Origin: Candidatus Roizmanbacteria bacterium
Lineage (GTDB): Bacteria; Patescibacteriota; Microgenomatia; UBA1406; GWC2-37-13
DNA: 46,800 nt
Reading direction: 5' to 3'
NCBI GenBank assembly: GCA_016214055.1
Contig: JACRPE010000019.1
Location: forward strand, 1-46,800
The stretch's first letter is position 1, and every line of letters starts with the position of its first letter. The notes beneath the pieces were generated by a model. That model was not told where the DNA came from. It did no database searches and saw only the letters and a list, made by a program, of their open reading frames with translations. A program made the translations under genes and the position numbers. Of this stretch, positions 7,801 through 15,240 are shown piece by piece.

Positions 7801-8355
7801 ATGTCAAACGTACTGACTCTTGATGATGTTGATGAACAAATTCATTCCCAGGTATACAAACAGGACTATTCACCTGTGGCAATTATTGACGGCGTAAAAG
7901 TCGTTGACTTTAAACACTTTATAAGCGACGAGGGTGATTTTGCGGAAGTCGTGAGAATAGACGATAAGGGAGAACTTGTTCAAGTACCCGGTTTTAAGAT
8001 CGCACAAATCAATCGGACTCATATATTCCCCGGCTCAGTCAAGGCGTGGCATATGCACTTTAGTCAGGACGAAATTTGGTATGTCCCTCCTGCGTTTCAA
8101 CTTTTTGCCGGCCTGTGGGATGTGAGGAAAAATTCTTCCACCACCAAAAAAACAATGAGGATTAACCTGGGAGGTGGAAATTCAAGGTTGCTGTTTATTC
8201 CCCGGGGAGTTGCACACGGATCGATGAATCTCAGTAGTCAACCTGTTGAACTTTTCTATTTTGTGAACCAACAGTTTAATCCACAAGACCCTGATGAGAA
8301 GAGAATTCATTGGGATGCGGCAGGCAAGGAATTCTGGACTCCTGAACGGGATTAA
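7801..8355 (+). CDS. RmlC-like cupin, dTDP-sugar epimerase family
   Basis: A 184-residue cupin resembling dTDP-4-dehydrorhamnose 3,5-epimerase. Conserved-looking features are KAWHMHFSQDEIWYVP (catalytic-base-type His near residue 80), a LLFIPRGVAHG strand-turn near 140, and the C-terminal HWDAAGKEFW that resembles the I-x-W-D/N-P end of RmlC. It is followed three bases later by a DegT aminotransferase, a pairing common in pathways for amino- or deoxysugars. RmlA, RmlB and RmlD are not in the window, so the exact sugar cannot be named. It might instead be a sugar ketoisomerase of the FdtA/WxcM type. Confidence 0.7.
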   Translation: MSNVLTLDDVDEQIHSQVYKQDYSPVAIIDGVKVVDFKHFISDEGDFAEVVRIDDKGELVQVPGFKIAQINRTHIFPGSVKAWHMHFSQDEIWYVPPAFQLFAGLWDVRKNSSTTKKTMRINLGGGNSRLLFIPRGVAHGSMNLSSQPVELFYFVNQQFNPQDPDEKRIHWDAAGKEFWTPERD

Positions 8356-8358
8356 ACT

Positions 8359-9471
8359 ATGCAAGCTACCCAAAAAATTGTTTTTAATGAGGTTGGCTTA
8401 AGGGCACTTCAGCAAAAAGCAAGACTATTGTTGTGTTTTTCTTCAGTAATTGATACGGGACAATTTCTTCAGGGACCTGAGAATGACAAACTTAAAATGT
8501 CATTAAAAAAATATCTTAACGGTTTATATGTTCATCTCGTTTCCTCCGGTCATGATGCGCTTTTATTAAGCCTCATTTCACTCAACCTTATTAAAACTGA
8601 TGAGATTATCGTTCCTGCCAATGCGTATCCCACCTCTTTTCCTGTTTCATTATCAGGCGCCAGAATGGTCTTGTGCGATGTTGATGTAAACGGCCAAATG
8701 AGCTTTGAAAGTCTGAAGAAAATGATAACTCAAAATACAAAGGCCATCATTCTCGTTCATATGTATGGTCTGGTCGGAGATATTGAAAAAATAGTCGCAT
8801 TAGCAAAGGAAAAAAATATCATATTGATAGAAGATTGTGCGCAGGCATACGGCTCAAAGTTCAAGAATAAACACATTGGAACTTTGGGAGATATCGGATG
8901 TTTTTCCTTTTACCCGACAAAAAATTTAGGAACGCTAGGTGATGGCGGTGCCATTGTAACAAGTAATAAAGCCTATTCTGACCGTGTAGAAATGCTTAAA
9001 TCGTATGGGGAAAGGTCAAGATATGCCAGCCAGACTATAGCCGGCCATAGTAGACTTCCCGAAATACAAGCCGGGGCATTGAATATATATCTTGAAAGCC
9101 AGGAATCAAACGAAGAAAAAAGAAAACAGTTATTTTTGTATTATTTGAATAAGATCAAAAAGGCTGGGATATCAATTCGCACGTTTCTATCTCATCCAGA
9201 TTCTGATCCGGTTCCTCACTTATTCGTGATTGAAGTAAAAAAGAGAGACAATTTGCAAGCTTACCTGGCACAACATGGTATTGAAACCCATGTGCATTAT
9301 CCTCACCCCATTCATCTTGTGCCTGCGTTTCATAATCTTGGATATAAAGAGGGAGATTTTCCTCAAGCAGAGCATCTTTGCCGAAATTGCCTGAGCCTTC
9401 CCTTTTATTCGTTTATGACGGAAGATCAGGTTGACTATATTGTTTCTAAATTGCAGGCATTTTATGGTTAA
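8359..9471 (+). CDS. DegT/DnrJ/EryC1/StrS sugar aminotransferase
   Basis: A PLP-dependent aminotransferase acting on nucleotide-activated keto-sugars. It has 370 residues. Seen are the SSGHDALLLSL cofactor segment near residue 62, LIEDCAQAYGS near 156 (aspartate holding the pyridine nitrogen), and the Schiff-base lysine K188 in SFYPTKNLGTLGDGGA. With the upstream cupin it probably makes an amino-sugar nucleotide for the glycosyltransferases downstream. The last eight bases contain the start codon of the next gene. Confidence 0.88.
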   Translation: MQATQKIVFNEVGLRALQQKARLLLCFSSVIDTGQFLQGPENDKLKMSLKKYLNGLYVHLVSSGHDALLLSLISLNLIKTDEIIVPANAYPTSFPVSLSGARMVLCDVDVNGQMSFESLKKMITQNTKAIILVHMYGLVGDIEKIVALAKEKNIILIEDCAQAYGSKFKNKHIGTLGDIGCFSFYPTKNLGTLGDGGAIVTSNKAYSDRVEMLKSYGERSRYASQTIAGHSRLPEIQAGALNIYLESQESNEEKRKQLFLYYLNKIKKAGISIRTFLSHPDSDPVPHLFVIEVKKRDNLQAYLAQHGIETHVHYPHPIHLVPAFHNLGYKEGDFPQAEHLCRNCLSLPFYSFMTEDQVDYIVSKLQAFYG

Positions 9472-10597
9472 AAAAATCCTTATTTTTTTTATTTCCTGGC
9501 GTGTACTGACTTTTGTTCTTGCTTTATTAGCGCGCCCTTTTATATCTCCACAATTGACTTTTCTTGCAGGTAAGTTTGGTATTTCACTTCCCTATTTTCT
9601 CCACGTATGGGGCAATTTTGACGGGACTCACTACCTTGAGATTGCAAGACGCGGTTATCAGACGTGGGAGCAGGGATTCTTTCCTCTTTACCCTTTTTTT
9701 GTATTTATGTTGCAGAAGGCCAGCTATTTGCCCTATCTCTTGGTTGCGCTGATTGTTTCAAATATGTCTTTTTTCATAGCAAGTTTTTTATTTTACAAGC
9801 TTCTTTTGATTGATCACAAGGAAAAAGTCTCAACTTTATTTTTTTTGTGTGTTTTCTTATGGCCAACTTCATTTTTTTATGGGGCCGTTTACAATGATTC
9901 ATTATTTTTAGTATTAACACTTTGCACCATGTATTTCGCCCGACGAAATAAATGGGTTCTTTCGTCACTTGTGGCGTCTTTTGCAACGCTCGCCCGCTTG
10001 AATGGCTTGGCTCTTGTGATATTCATCATTGCTGAATACATGGAGCAAAAAAATATTGTTTTTCCCTTCAAGAGGAAAGATATTATTGGTGCTTTGAACA
10101 GCAAACTTTATGCGATCCTTCTTATTCCTCTTTTCTTTGCGGGATATCTTGGTTTTATTCATCTGCGGTTTGGTAACTGGCAACTGTTGTTCACCTCAAT
10201 GAGCATCTGGGGCCAGGATAAGACGGTGTTTCCTCTTCAGGTTGTGTGGCGATACATAAAAATCGTGTTACTCTATCCTACTTTTCAATTTACCTATTGG
10301 GTGGCAGTCATCGAATTTGGTGCATTTCTGCTTTATGTATTAATTATTTTTTATTCCTATCGGAAGATCAGATGGTCATACTGGATATTTTTCATACTTT
10401 CCGTCTTGATCCCCTCCCTCACCGGAACTTTTCAGGGTATGCCCCGTTATGGACTTCACCTGTACCCGCTCTTTTTATCACTCGCTCTTCTTCTTGAAAA
10501 GAAATCGCTTCCCATTAAAATGATTTATTTTATTATCTCATTCCTCCTACTCATATTTTGTTTGTCATTTTTTACCCGCGGGTATTTTATAGCATAA
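9464..10597 (+). CDS. PIG-V-like membrane mannosyltransferase
   Basis: A 377-residue polytopic membrane protein of the GPI mannosyltransferase 2 (PIG-V, GT76) type, which uses a polyprenol-phosphate sugar donor outside the membrane. The diagnostic NFDGTHYLEIARRGY motif follows the first membrane segment. About nine further hydrophobic segments are visible. I chose the ATG at 9464, overlapping the DegT stop (ATGGTTAA); an in-frame ATG at 9431 would extend into DegT. The next gene is a polyprenol-phosphate sugar synthase type GT2, which would supply exactly such a donor. Confidence 0.75.
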   Translation: MVKKILIFFISWRVLTFVLALLARPFISPQLTFLAGKFGISLPYFLHVWGNFDGTHYLEIARRGYQTWEQGFFPLYPFFVFMLQKASYLPYLLVALIVSNMSFFIASFLFYKLLLIDHKEKVSTLFFLCVFLWPTSFFYGAVYNDSLFLVLTLCTMYFARRNKWVLSSLVASFATLARLNGLALVIFIIAEYMEQKNIVFPFKRKDIIGALNSKLYAILLIPLFFAGYLGFIHLRFGNWQLLFTSMSIWGQDKTVFPLQVVWRYIKIVLLYPTFQFTYWVAVIEFGAFLLYVLIIFYSYRKIRWSYWIFFILSVLIPSLTGTFQGMPRYGLHLYPLFLSLALLLEKKSLPIKMIYFIISFLLLIFCLSFFTRGYFIA

Positions 10598-11308
10598 ATG
10601 AATAAACTAAAAGGTCTTTCCCTCTTTTTTCCCGCATTAAATGACGCCCAAATACTGCCAGAATTAATTAAAAAAGCAGATAATGTTGCGAAAAAATGCG
10701 CTTATCAATATGAAATTATTGTCATAAATGACGGGTCGTCAGACAACACAGAAGATGTTCTTACGGAATTAGGAAATAAATACCCTCACCTCTCGGCCAT
10801 TCATCACCGAAAAAACAAGGGGTACGGAAGTGCTCTTATCGAAGGATTTAATCGAGCAAAAAATGATTGGGTATTTTACACTGATGGCGACGGACAGTAT
10901 GATCCGAGCGAATTAATCAAGCTTGTTGAAGAAATAGATGAAAGAACGGACATTATTAATGGGTTTAAATTAACCCGGGAGGATGATGTCTTAAGAAGGA
11001 GTGCGGGTTGGCTTTATAATAGGCTTCTTCAATTGATTTATCATCCGCCTGTTTCTGATGTTGACTGTGATTTTAGATTAATAAAAAAGTCTGTGCTCAA
11101 TAAATTTGTTTTGACTTCTCACTCCGGACTCATTTGTTTGGAGCTGGTATTAAAGTTAAAAAAAGCCGGAGCAAAATTCAAAGAAGTGGGTGTATCTCAC
11201 TATAAAAGAAGATACGGAAAATCACAGTTTTTCAACCCGAGGCATCTTCTCTCGACACTCCGTGAGCACGTAGCTTTTTATCTAAATCAATTTTCGACCA
11301 CCTCCTGA
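10598..11308 (+). CDS. GT2 polyprenol-phosphate sugar synthase (DPM1-like)
   Basis: A 236-residue soluble family 2 glycosyltransferase resembling dolichol-phosphate mannosyltransferase. The GT-A fold shows VINDGSSDNT near residue 44, KGYGSALIEGF near 76, and the metal-binding DGDGQYDP near 97. No C-terminal membrane segments are seen, so it is the minimal DPM1 form. ATG follows the previous stop directly (TAAATG). Its 3' end overlaps the convergent methyltransferase gene by 77 bases. Confidence 0.85.
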   Translation: MNKLKGLSLFFPALNDAQILPELIKKADNVAKKCAYQYEIIVINDGSSDNTEDVLTELGNKYPHLSAIHHRKNKGYGSALIEGFNRAKNDWVFYTDGDGQYDPSELIKLVEEIDERTDIINGFKLTREDDVLRRSAGWLYNRLLQLIYHPPVSDVDCDFRLIKKSVLNKFVLTSHSGLICLELVLKLKKAGAKFKEVGVSHYKRRYGKSQFFNPRHLLSTLREHVAFYLNQFSTTS

Positions 11309-11867
11309 ATAGATCTGTCTGCTCATCATGAGTTAAACAAAACGAGTTCTTTTTCTGCCTTTGACGGGATAATTCATAGAGCATTACTCCAACTGAAACA
11401 GATAAGTTGATACTGTCAACAAACCCACTCATCGGAATGTAAACAAGTTCATCGGCCATCTTTTTCGCCGTCTCTGATATCCCAAACCCTTCATTGCCGA
11501 ACACAATGGCGTTCTTCTGTTTGTTGAAATCAATTTCAGATAAGGTTTTTGCCTTAGGATCAATGATTGTTGCAATAATCTTAAATCCTTGCTCTCTAAG
11601 AGAGGAATAACAATCGGCGGATTTTTCCCAACATACAGTATCAACCCATTTATTTGCTGAGGACGAAGTGACCTTCCCTAACTCTTTCGGATTAAATATT
11701 TTCTCAGTTTCAAAGACAACATGTGCGGTCTGGATACCGAATGCGTCACAGTTTCGAATTGCGGCAAGTGCATTATGCGGATCGTGAATGTTTTCAAGGA
11801 CGATGACATCCTGAAAACGATGGGAAATTACATCTTGAAAACGTTGACCTCGCTCCTCGGTGATCAT
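11232..11867 (-). CDS. SpoU/TrmH-family RNA methyltransferase
   Basis: A 211-residue SPOUT-fold enzyme, presumably a 2'-O-methyltransferase of tRNA or rRNA using SAM. Motif 1 is NALAAIRNCDAFGI near residue 34, motif 2 IVFGNEGFGIS near 120, motif 3 MSGFVDSINLSVSVGVMLYE near 146. The knot-forming C-terminus is complete. The N-terminus has a tandem repeat, RFQDVISH-RFQDVI (residues 9-22), from a 24-bp duplication. A -10 box TATAAT (11873-11878) lies five bases before the ATG and overlaps the stop of the upstream hydrolase gene. TrmH (Gm18) is the closest guess by length. Confidence 0.85.
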   Translation of the reverse strand: MITEERGQRFQDVISHRFQDVIVLENIHDPHNALAAIRNCDAFGIQTAHVVFETEKIFNPKELGKVTSSSANKWVDTVCWEKSADCYSSLREQGFKIIATIIDPKAKTLSEIDFNKQKNAIVFGNEGFGISETAKKMADELVYIPMSGFVDSINLSVSVGVMLYELSRQRQKKNSFCLTHDEQTDLFRRWSKIDLDKKLRAHGVSREDASG

Positions 11868-11873
11868 AAGATA

Positions 11874-12650
11874 TTATACTTGTAGATTTTTTTTAAAAAA
11901 CTCAAGAGTAGATTGAAATGCCTTTTCTTGAATCACCCCTTTTTCATGAAACCCGTGAGCTGCCCCATCAATCGTCACCAATTCACCAACTCCTTTAATA
12001 TATTCCCTACTATCTTCATAAGGAACATGTTTATCTTTAGTTCCATGGAGAATTACGATGGGAATGTTTATTTTTTTTAATTCTTTGTATGGAAAAAGGG
12101 GTTCCATTTCGTCAAACAATTGCTTACCGATAATATATTTTGCACTTCCAAGTGTAGTCCATCCTTTTTCTTCAAAATCTTGTCTCATATGACCGACTTT
12201 GTCTTTTACCCAGTCGGTTGTTGCGTGAAGAAAACAATGATCATAATTCAATACCGGATTCCAGAGACATAAACATTTTATTTGCTCTTGTTGTTTTGAG
12301 GAGTATAGGATTGAGGCCCCTCCTCCAAATGATGCGCCAAGTAATCCGATTTGAGTATACCCTGAGCTTTTTACTTCATTTATCGCCGCAGTGATATCAT
12401 CTATTTCTCCCTGGATAGTCAAATCAACCGATTTCCCCCCACTTTCTCCTGATCCGCGAAAATCAAAACGGAATACGGCAAAGCCATTATCTTTCAATAA
12501 CTCTGCCAATGCAACGAAAACTCCGCTTTCATCTTTATTAGCTGTTATGCCATGAGCAAGAATAATCGCTTTGTTGGTAGGAGCTTTTGGCAAGTGCCAC
12601 ACTCCACAAAGCTTTATACCGTCTGTTGACTTAAAGAAGATTTTATTCAT
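11874..12650 (-). CDS. alpha/beta hydrolase, esterase-like
   Basis: A 258-residue cytoplasmic alpha/beta hydrolase with the full triad: nucleophile Ser in LLGASFGGG near residue 107, Asp in LHGTKDKHVPY near 208, and His in DGAAHGF near 235. The oxyanion-side HG is in ILAHGITANKDE near 33. It resembles feruloyl-esterase or peptidase-S9-like serine hydrolases. The substrate is unknown. It ends within the promoter of the following methyltransferase gene. A perfect 14-bp inverted repeat lies just before its start. Confidence 0.8.
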   Translation of the reverse strand: MNKIFFKSTDGIKLCGVWHLPKAPTNKAIILAHGITANKDESGVFVALAELLKDNGFAVFRFDFRGSGESGGKSVDLTIQGEIDDITAAINEVKSSGYTQIGLLGASFGGGASILYSSKQQEQIKCLCLWNPVLNYDHCFLHATTDWVKDKVGHMRQDFEEKGWTTLGSAKYIIGKQLFDEMEPLFPYKELKKINIPIVILHGTKDKHVPYEDSREYIKGVGELVTIDGAAHGFHEKGVIQEKAFQSTLEFFKKNLQV

Positions 12651-12660
12651 GGTGTGTTTA

Positions 12661-12704
12661 CACTGTAAAGGTAATTAGCTTATTATTTGGTTACCTTTAC
12701 AGTG
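12661..12704. repeat. perfect 14-bp inverted repeat between tRNA and hydrolase
   Basis: CACTGTAAAGGTAA (12661-12674) and its exact reverse complement (12691-12704), separated by 16 bases. The right arm overlaps the tRNA discriminator and last acceptor base. No T-tract follows on either strand, so it is not a standard intrinsic terminator. It may be a processing hairpin for the tRNA 3' end, an operator for the hydrolase, or a small insertion footprint. Confidence 0.7.
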
Positions 12705-12774
12705 GCTGGGGCGGGATTCGGACCCACGATCTATCGCTTATGAAACGAGTGCTCTACCACTGAGCTACCCAGCC
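12703..12774 (-). tRNA. tRNA with CAT anticodon (elongator Met or Ile2)
   Basis: A cloverleaf can be drawn on the minus strand: acceptor GGCTGGG/CCCAGCC (7 bp), D arm GCTC/GAGC with loop AGTGGTA, anticodon loop TTCATAA, and T arm GTGGG/CCCGC, with discriminator A73. A G1:C72 pair and the lack of three G:C pairs in the anticodon stem argue against an initiator. CAT could also be Ile2 if C34 is changed to lysidine. Oddities: the T-loop reads TCCGAAT, so position 55 is C instead of U; the top anticodon-stem pair is C.U and the bottom one U.G. CCA is not encoded. Confidence 0.9.
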
Positions 12775-12779
12775 TTTAC

Positions 12780-12807
12780 TGTCATCCCCGCGAAGGCGGG
12801 GATCCAG
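12780..12807. repeat. single-hairpin copy of a dispersed palindromic repeat
   Basis: TGTC followed by the hairpin ATCCCCGC-gaag-GCGGGGAT and CCAG, directly upstream of the tRNA and of the GT2 gene. It has the same TGTC-ATCCC...GGGAT design as the 54-bp element inside the Elp3-like gene at 45827, and belongs to the widespread GTCATCCC-type of bacterial palindromic repeats. Confidence 0.65.
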
Positions 12808-12823
12808 TATAATTATACATTAT

Positions 12824-13726
12824 ATGGCTACAAATTCCCTCGATTTATCGATTATCATCATATCTTTCAATACTAGACAAACAACTCTTAATTGTCTTCG
12901 CTCAGTAATAGGATCGTTAAAAAACTCCCCTCTTAAGTATGAAATACTCGTAGTTGATAACGCATCAACTGATGGATCACAAGAAAAAATTTCCCTCCTT
13001 CGTCGAGACTTCGGAGGGCAGGCAAATTTCAAAATCATCTTAAATAAAGAAAATGTCGGTTTTGCTAAAGCTAACAATCAAGCTGTTAGGATGGCAAATG
13101 GAGCTCATATTCTACTCTTAAACTCAGATACGGTTGTGCTTGATGATGCAATAACGGCTATGTATAACTTTATTGTACAGAATTCCACCGTTCATTTCCT
13201 TGGCCCCAAGCTTTTTAATAAAGATATGACTCCCCAGGCATCAACTGCACCCTTTTATACTCTTCCCGTTGTCTTTGCCGCACTCTTTCTTAAGGGTGAC
13301 CATTGGGGTGCAAGCCGCTCATCTCCTGATAAGACGGTTAAAAGCGACTGGGTATCCGGAGCCTGTATCATGACAAAAAAAGAGTATTTTGACAAAATAA
13401 AGGGATTTGACGAGAAAATATTCATGTATATGGATGAGGTCGATCTCCTCTATCGTGCCAAAAAAGCAGGCTACGATACCTATTTTTATCCTCAAGCCCG
13501 CCTTATCCATTTAGGATCCGCCTCAAGCAACGGAAAGACCTTTCCCATCCTTCAGGTATATAAGGGATTTCTCTTTTTTTACCGGAAACATTATTCACGC
13601 TTGAGCCTCATTTTACTCAAAATTATGTTACAATTAAAAGCACTGATCGCTCTTATTATAGGGTATATTATAAATAGTGATTATCTCAAAAAAACATATG
13701 CGGAAGCTTTTAAACTGGCTCGATAA
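12824..13726 (+). CDS. GT2 glycosyltransferase, rhamnosyltransferase-like
   Basis: A 300-residue family 2 glycosyltransferase of the WbbL/RfbF-like group. N-terminal IIIISFNTRQTTLNCLRSV, VVDNASTDGS near residue 44, the NVGFAKANNQA donor segment near 76, the LLNSDTVV metal site near 97, and the acceptor-side WVSGACIMTKKEYF plus MYMDEVDLLYRAKKAGY near 200 are all present. The C-terminal hydrophobic stretch may associate with the membrane. A TATAAT (12808-12813) stands ten bases before the ATG. First gene of the 11-kb surface-polysaccharide cluster. Confidence 0.85.
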   Translation: MATNSLDLSIIIISFNTRQTTLNCLRSVIGSLKNSPLKYEILVVDNASTDGSQEKISLLRRDFGGQANFKIILNKENVGFAKANNQAVRMANGAHILLLNSDTVVLDDAITAMYNFIVQNSTVHFLGPKLFNKDMTPQASTAPFYTLPVVFAALFLKGDHWGASRSSPDKTVKSDWVSGACIMTKKEYFDKIKGFDEKIFMYMDEVDLLYRAKKAGYDTYFYPQARLIHLGSASSNGKTFPILQVYKGFLFFYRKHYSRLSLILLKIMLQLKALIALIIGYIINSDYLKKTYAEAFKLAR

Positions 13727-15239
13727 CAACCTCATCAAACTTCTCTGTATCGGGTATATTTTCGTCATCCCCCTGTACCCTAAACTCCCCGTAAAAATGA
13801 TTAATTACACCTATATTGCCGTACGCGTGGAAGACTTTTATGTGGCCGCACTTGCCATCATCTTTTTCATTCAGTTACTCCGAAAAAAGATTACTTTGCA
13901 AAAAAAATTCCTTATCCCATTTCTCATCTTTTGGGTGGCTGTTTTTACTTCGTTTGTATGGGGATTCTTTGTCCAGAAAACCATCCTCTTTAAACACCTC
14001 GGCCTTCTCCATTCCCTTCGTCGAGTTGAATATATGAGTATGTTCTTTATATTTGCGTCCTCGATCCGGTCAAAAAAAGATTTTCTTTTCTATCTCCGCA
14101 CCGTCATCTTTGCCCTTTTTACTGTGGGTGTTTATGGTATCGGCCAGAAGTTTTTGGGCTGGCCTGCGGTACAAACCATGAATCCTGAGTATGCAAAAGG
14201 CTATATATTGATACTTGATGCCAACGCACGCATATCTTCGACTTTTGGCGGACATTATGACTTGGCCGCATATCTGGTATTTGTACTCCCCTTAGTCCTT
14301 TCCTGTTTTTTCTACTTTAAGGCAAAATGGTGGTATTTTCTCGTGTTTCTCATATCTCTTTTTGCTTTGCTCCTCACCGCATCCCGTGTATCCTTTGGAG
14401 CATATGTAGTGTCGACGTTTCTCTTTCTACTCGTCATGCGTAAATTTAAAATGTTTTTTATTGTTGCCCTTATTACTGCAGCTCTTACTTTTACCCAGGG
14501 TACTCTTACAAGCCGGCTTACCCGCACCTTTCAGCAAAAACAAATCTATATTGACAAGACAACCGGTCAAACGACCGTCCCAAGACGACTGAAACCCGAT
14601 GAACTTCCGGTCGGGGATTATGTAATGAATAAACAAAACACAGCAGACAGCGCGGTTGATGTTAATTCCGGAGTCGCCTTGAACTCAAAAGATCTGAAAG
14701 ATATTATGGCAAATCTCCGTGATCAAGTGCGGGAGGATGCCCGTCAGCAGGGAAGAACGCTCACTCAGGCAGAAGAGGATGCCCTAGTTGAGAAAACATT
14801 CCGAAATCTTAAGGTGGTTACCACAATGCTTCCCGACATTTCTTTTGCAACCCGTTTGCAGGTTGAGTGGCCGCGGGCAATAAATGCTTTTTTGAAAAAC
14901 CCGCTTTTGGGTAAAGGCCCCTCATCTATCACTGAGGCAACTGATAATGACTTTTTAAGAAATTTGGGAGAGTTCGGATTATTTGGAACGCTTAGCTTTA
15001 TTGCAATCCTCTTCTTAGTTTCACAAAAGGTTTGGATAAAGGCACGGGAAAAGAATAACGAGGAAAGTATTATTCTTTATGCACTGCTTTTCTCTTTGTT
15101 TGGCCTCCTCATCAACGCCACATACATCGATGTATTTGAGGCGTCAAAGGTTGCCTACAATTTTTGGATGATCTTTGGCCTATTTGGCGGATATGTGTTG
15201 CTTGAATCGAAGAAAGTCTTGAAAATGAAAAGGACATGA
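13698..15239 (+). CDS. O-antigen ligase / Wzy-like membrane protein
   Basis: A polytopic membrane protein of about 513 residues with roughly eleven hydrophobic segments, in the O-antigen ligase/polymerase (Wzy_C) superfamily. A long hydrophilic loop of about 115 residues, rich in charged residues and with a helix like ANLRDQVREDARQQGRTL, separates segments in the C-terminal half. It ends in the NPLLGKGPSSI...DNDFLRNLGEFGLFG motif typical of the family's outer loop. ATG 13698 was preferred to GTG 13677; both overlap the preceding gene. It would join or polymerise lipid-linked glycans on the outer face. Confidence 0.75.
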   Translation: MRKLLNWLDNNLIKLLCIGYIFVIPLYPKLPVKMINYTYIAVRVEDFYVAALAIIFFIQLLRKKITLQKKFLIPFLIFWVAVFTSFVWGFFVQKTILFKHLGLLHSLRRVEYMSMFFIFASSIRSKKDFLFYLRTVIFALFTVGVYGIGQKFLGWPAVQTMNPEYAKGYILILDANARISSTFGGHYDLAAYLVFVLPLVLSCFFYFKAKWWYFLVFLISLFALLLTASRVSFGAYVVSTFLFLLVMRKFKMFFIVALITAALTFTQGTLTSRLTRTFQQKQIYIDKTTGQTTVPRRLKPDELPVGDYVMNKQNTADSAVDVNSGVALNSKDLKDIMANLRDQVREDARQQGRTLTQAEEDALVEKTFRNLKVVTTMLPDISFATRLQVEWPRAINAFLKNPLLGKGPSSITEATDNDFLRNLGEFGLFGTLSFIAILFLVSQKVWIKAREKNNEESIILYALLFSLFGLLINATYIDVFEASKVAYNFWMIFGLFGGYVLLESKKVLKMKRT

Positions 15240-15240
15240 T

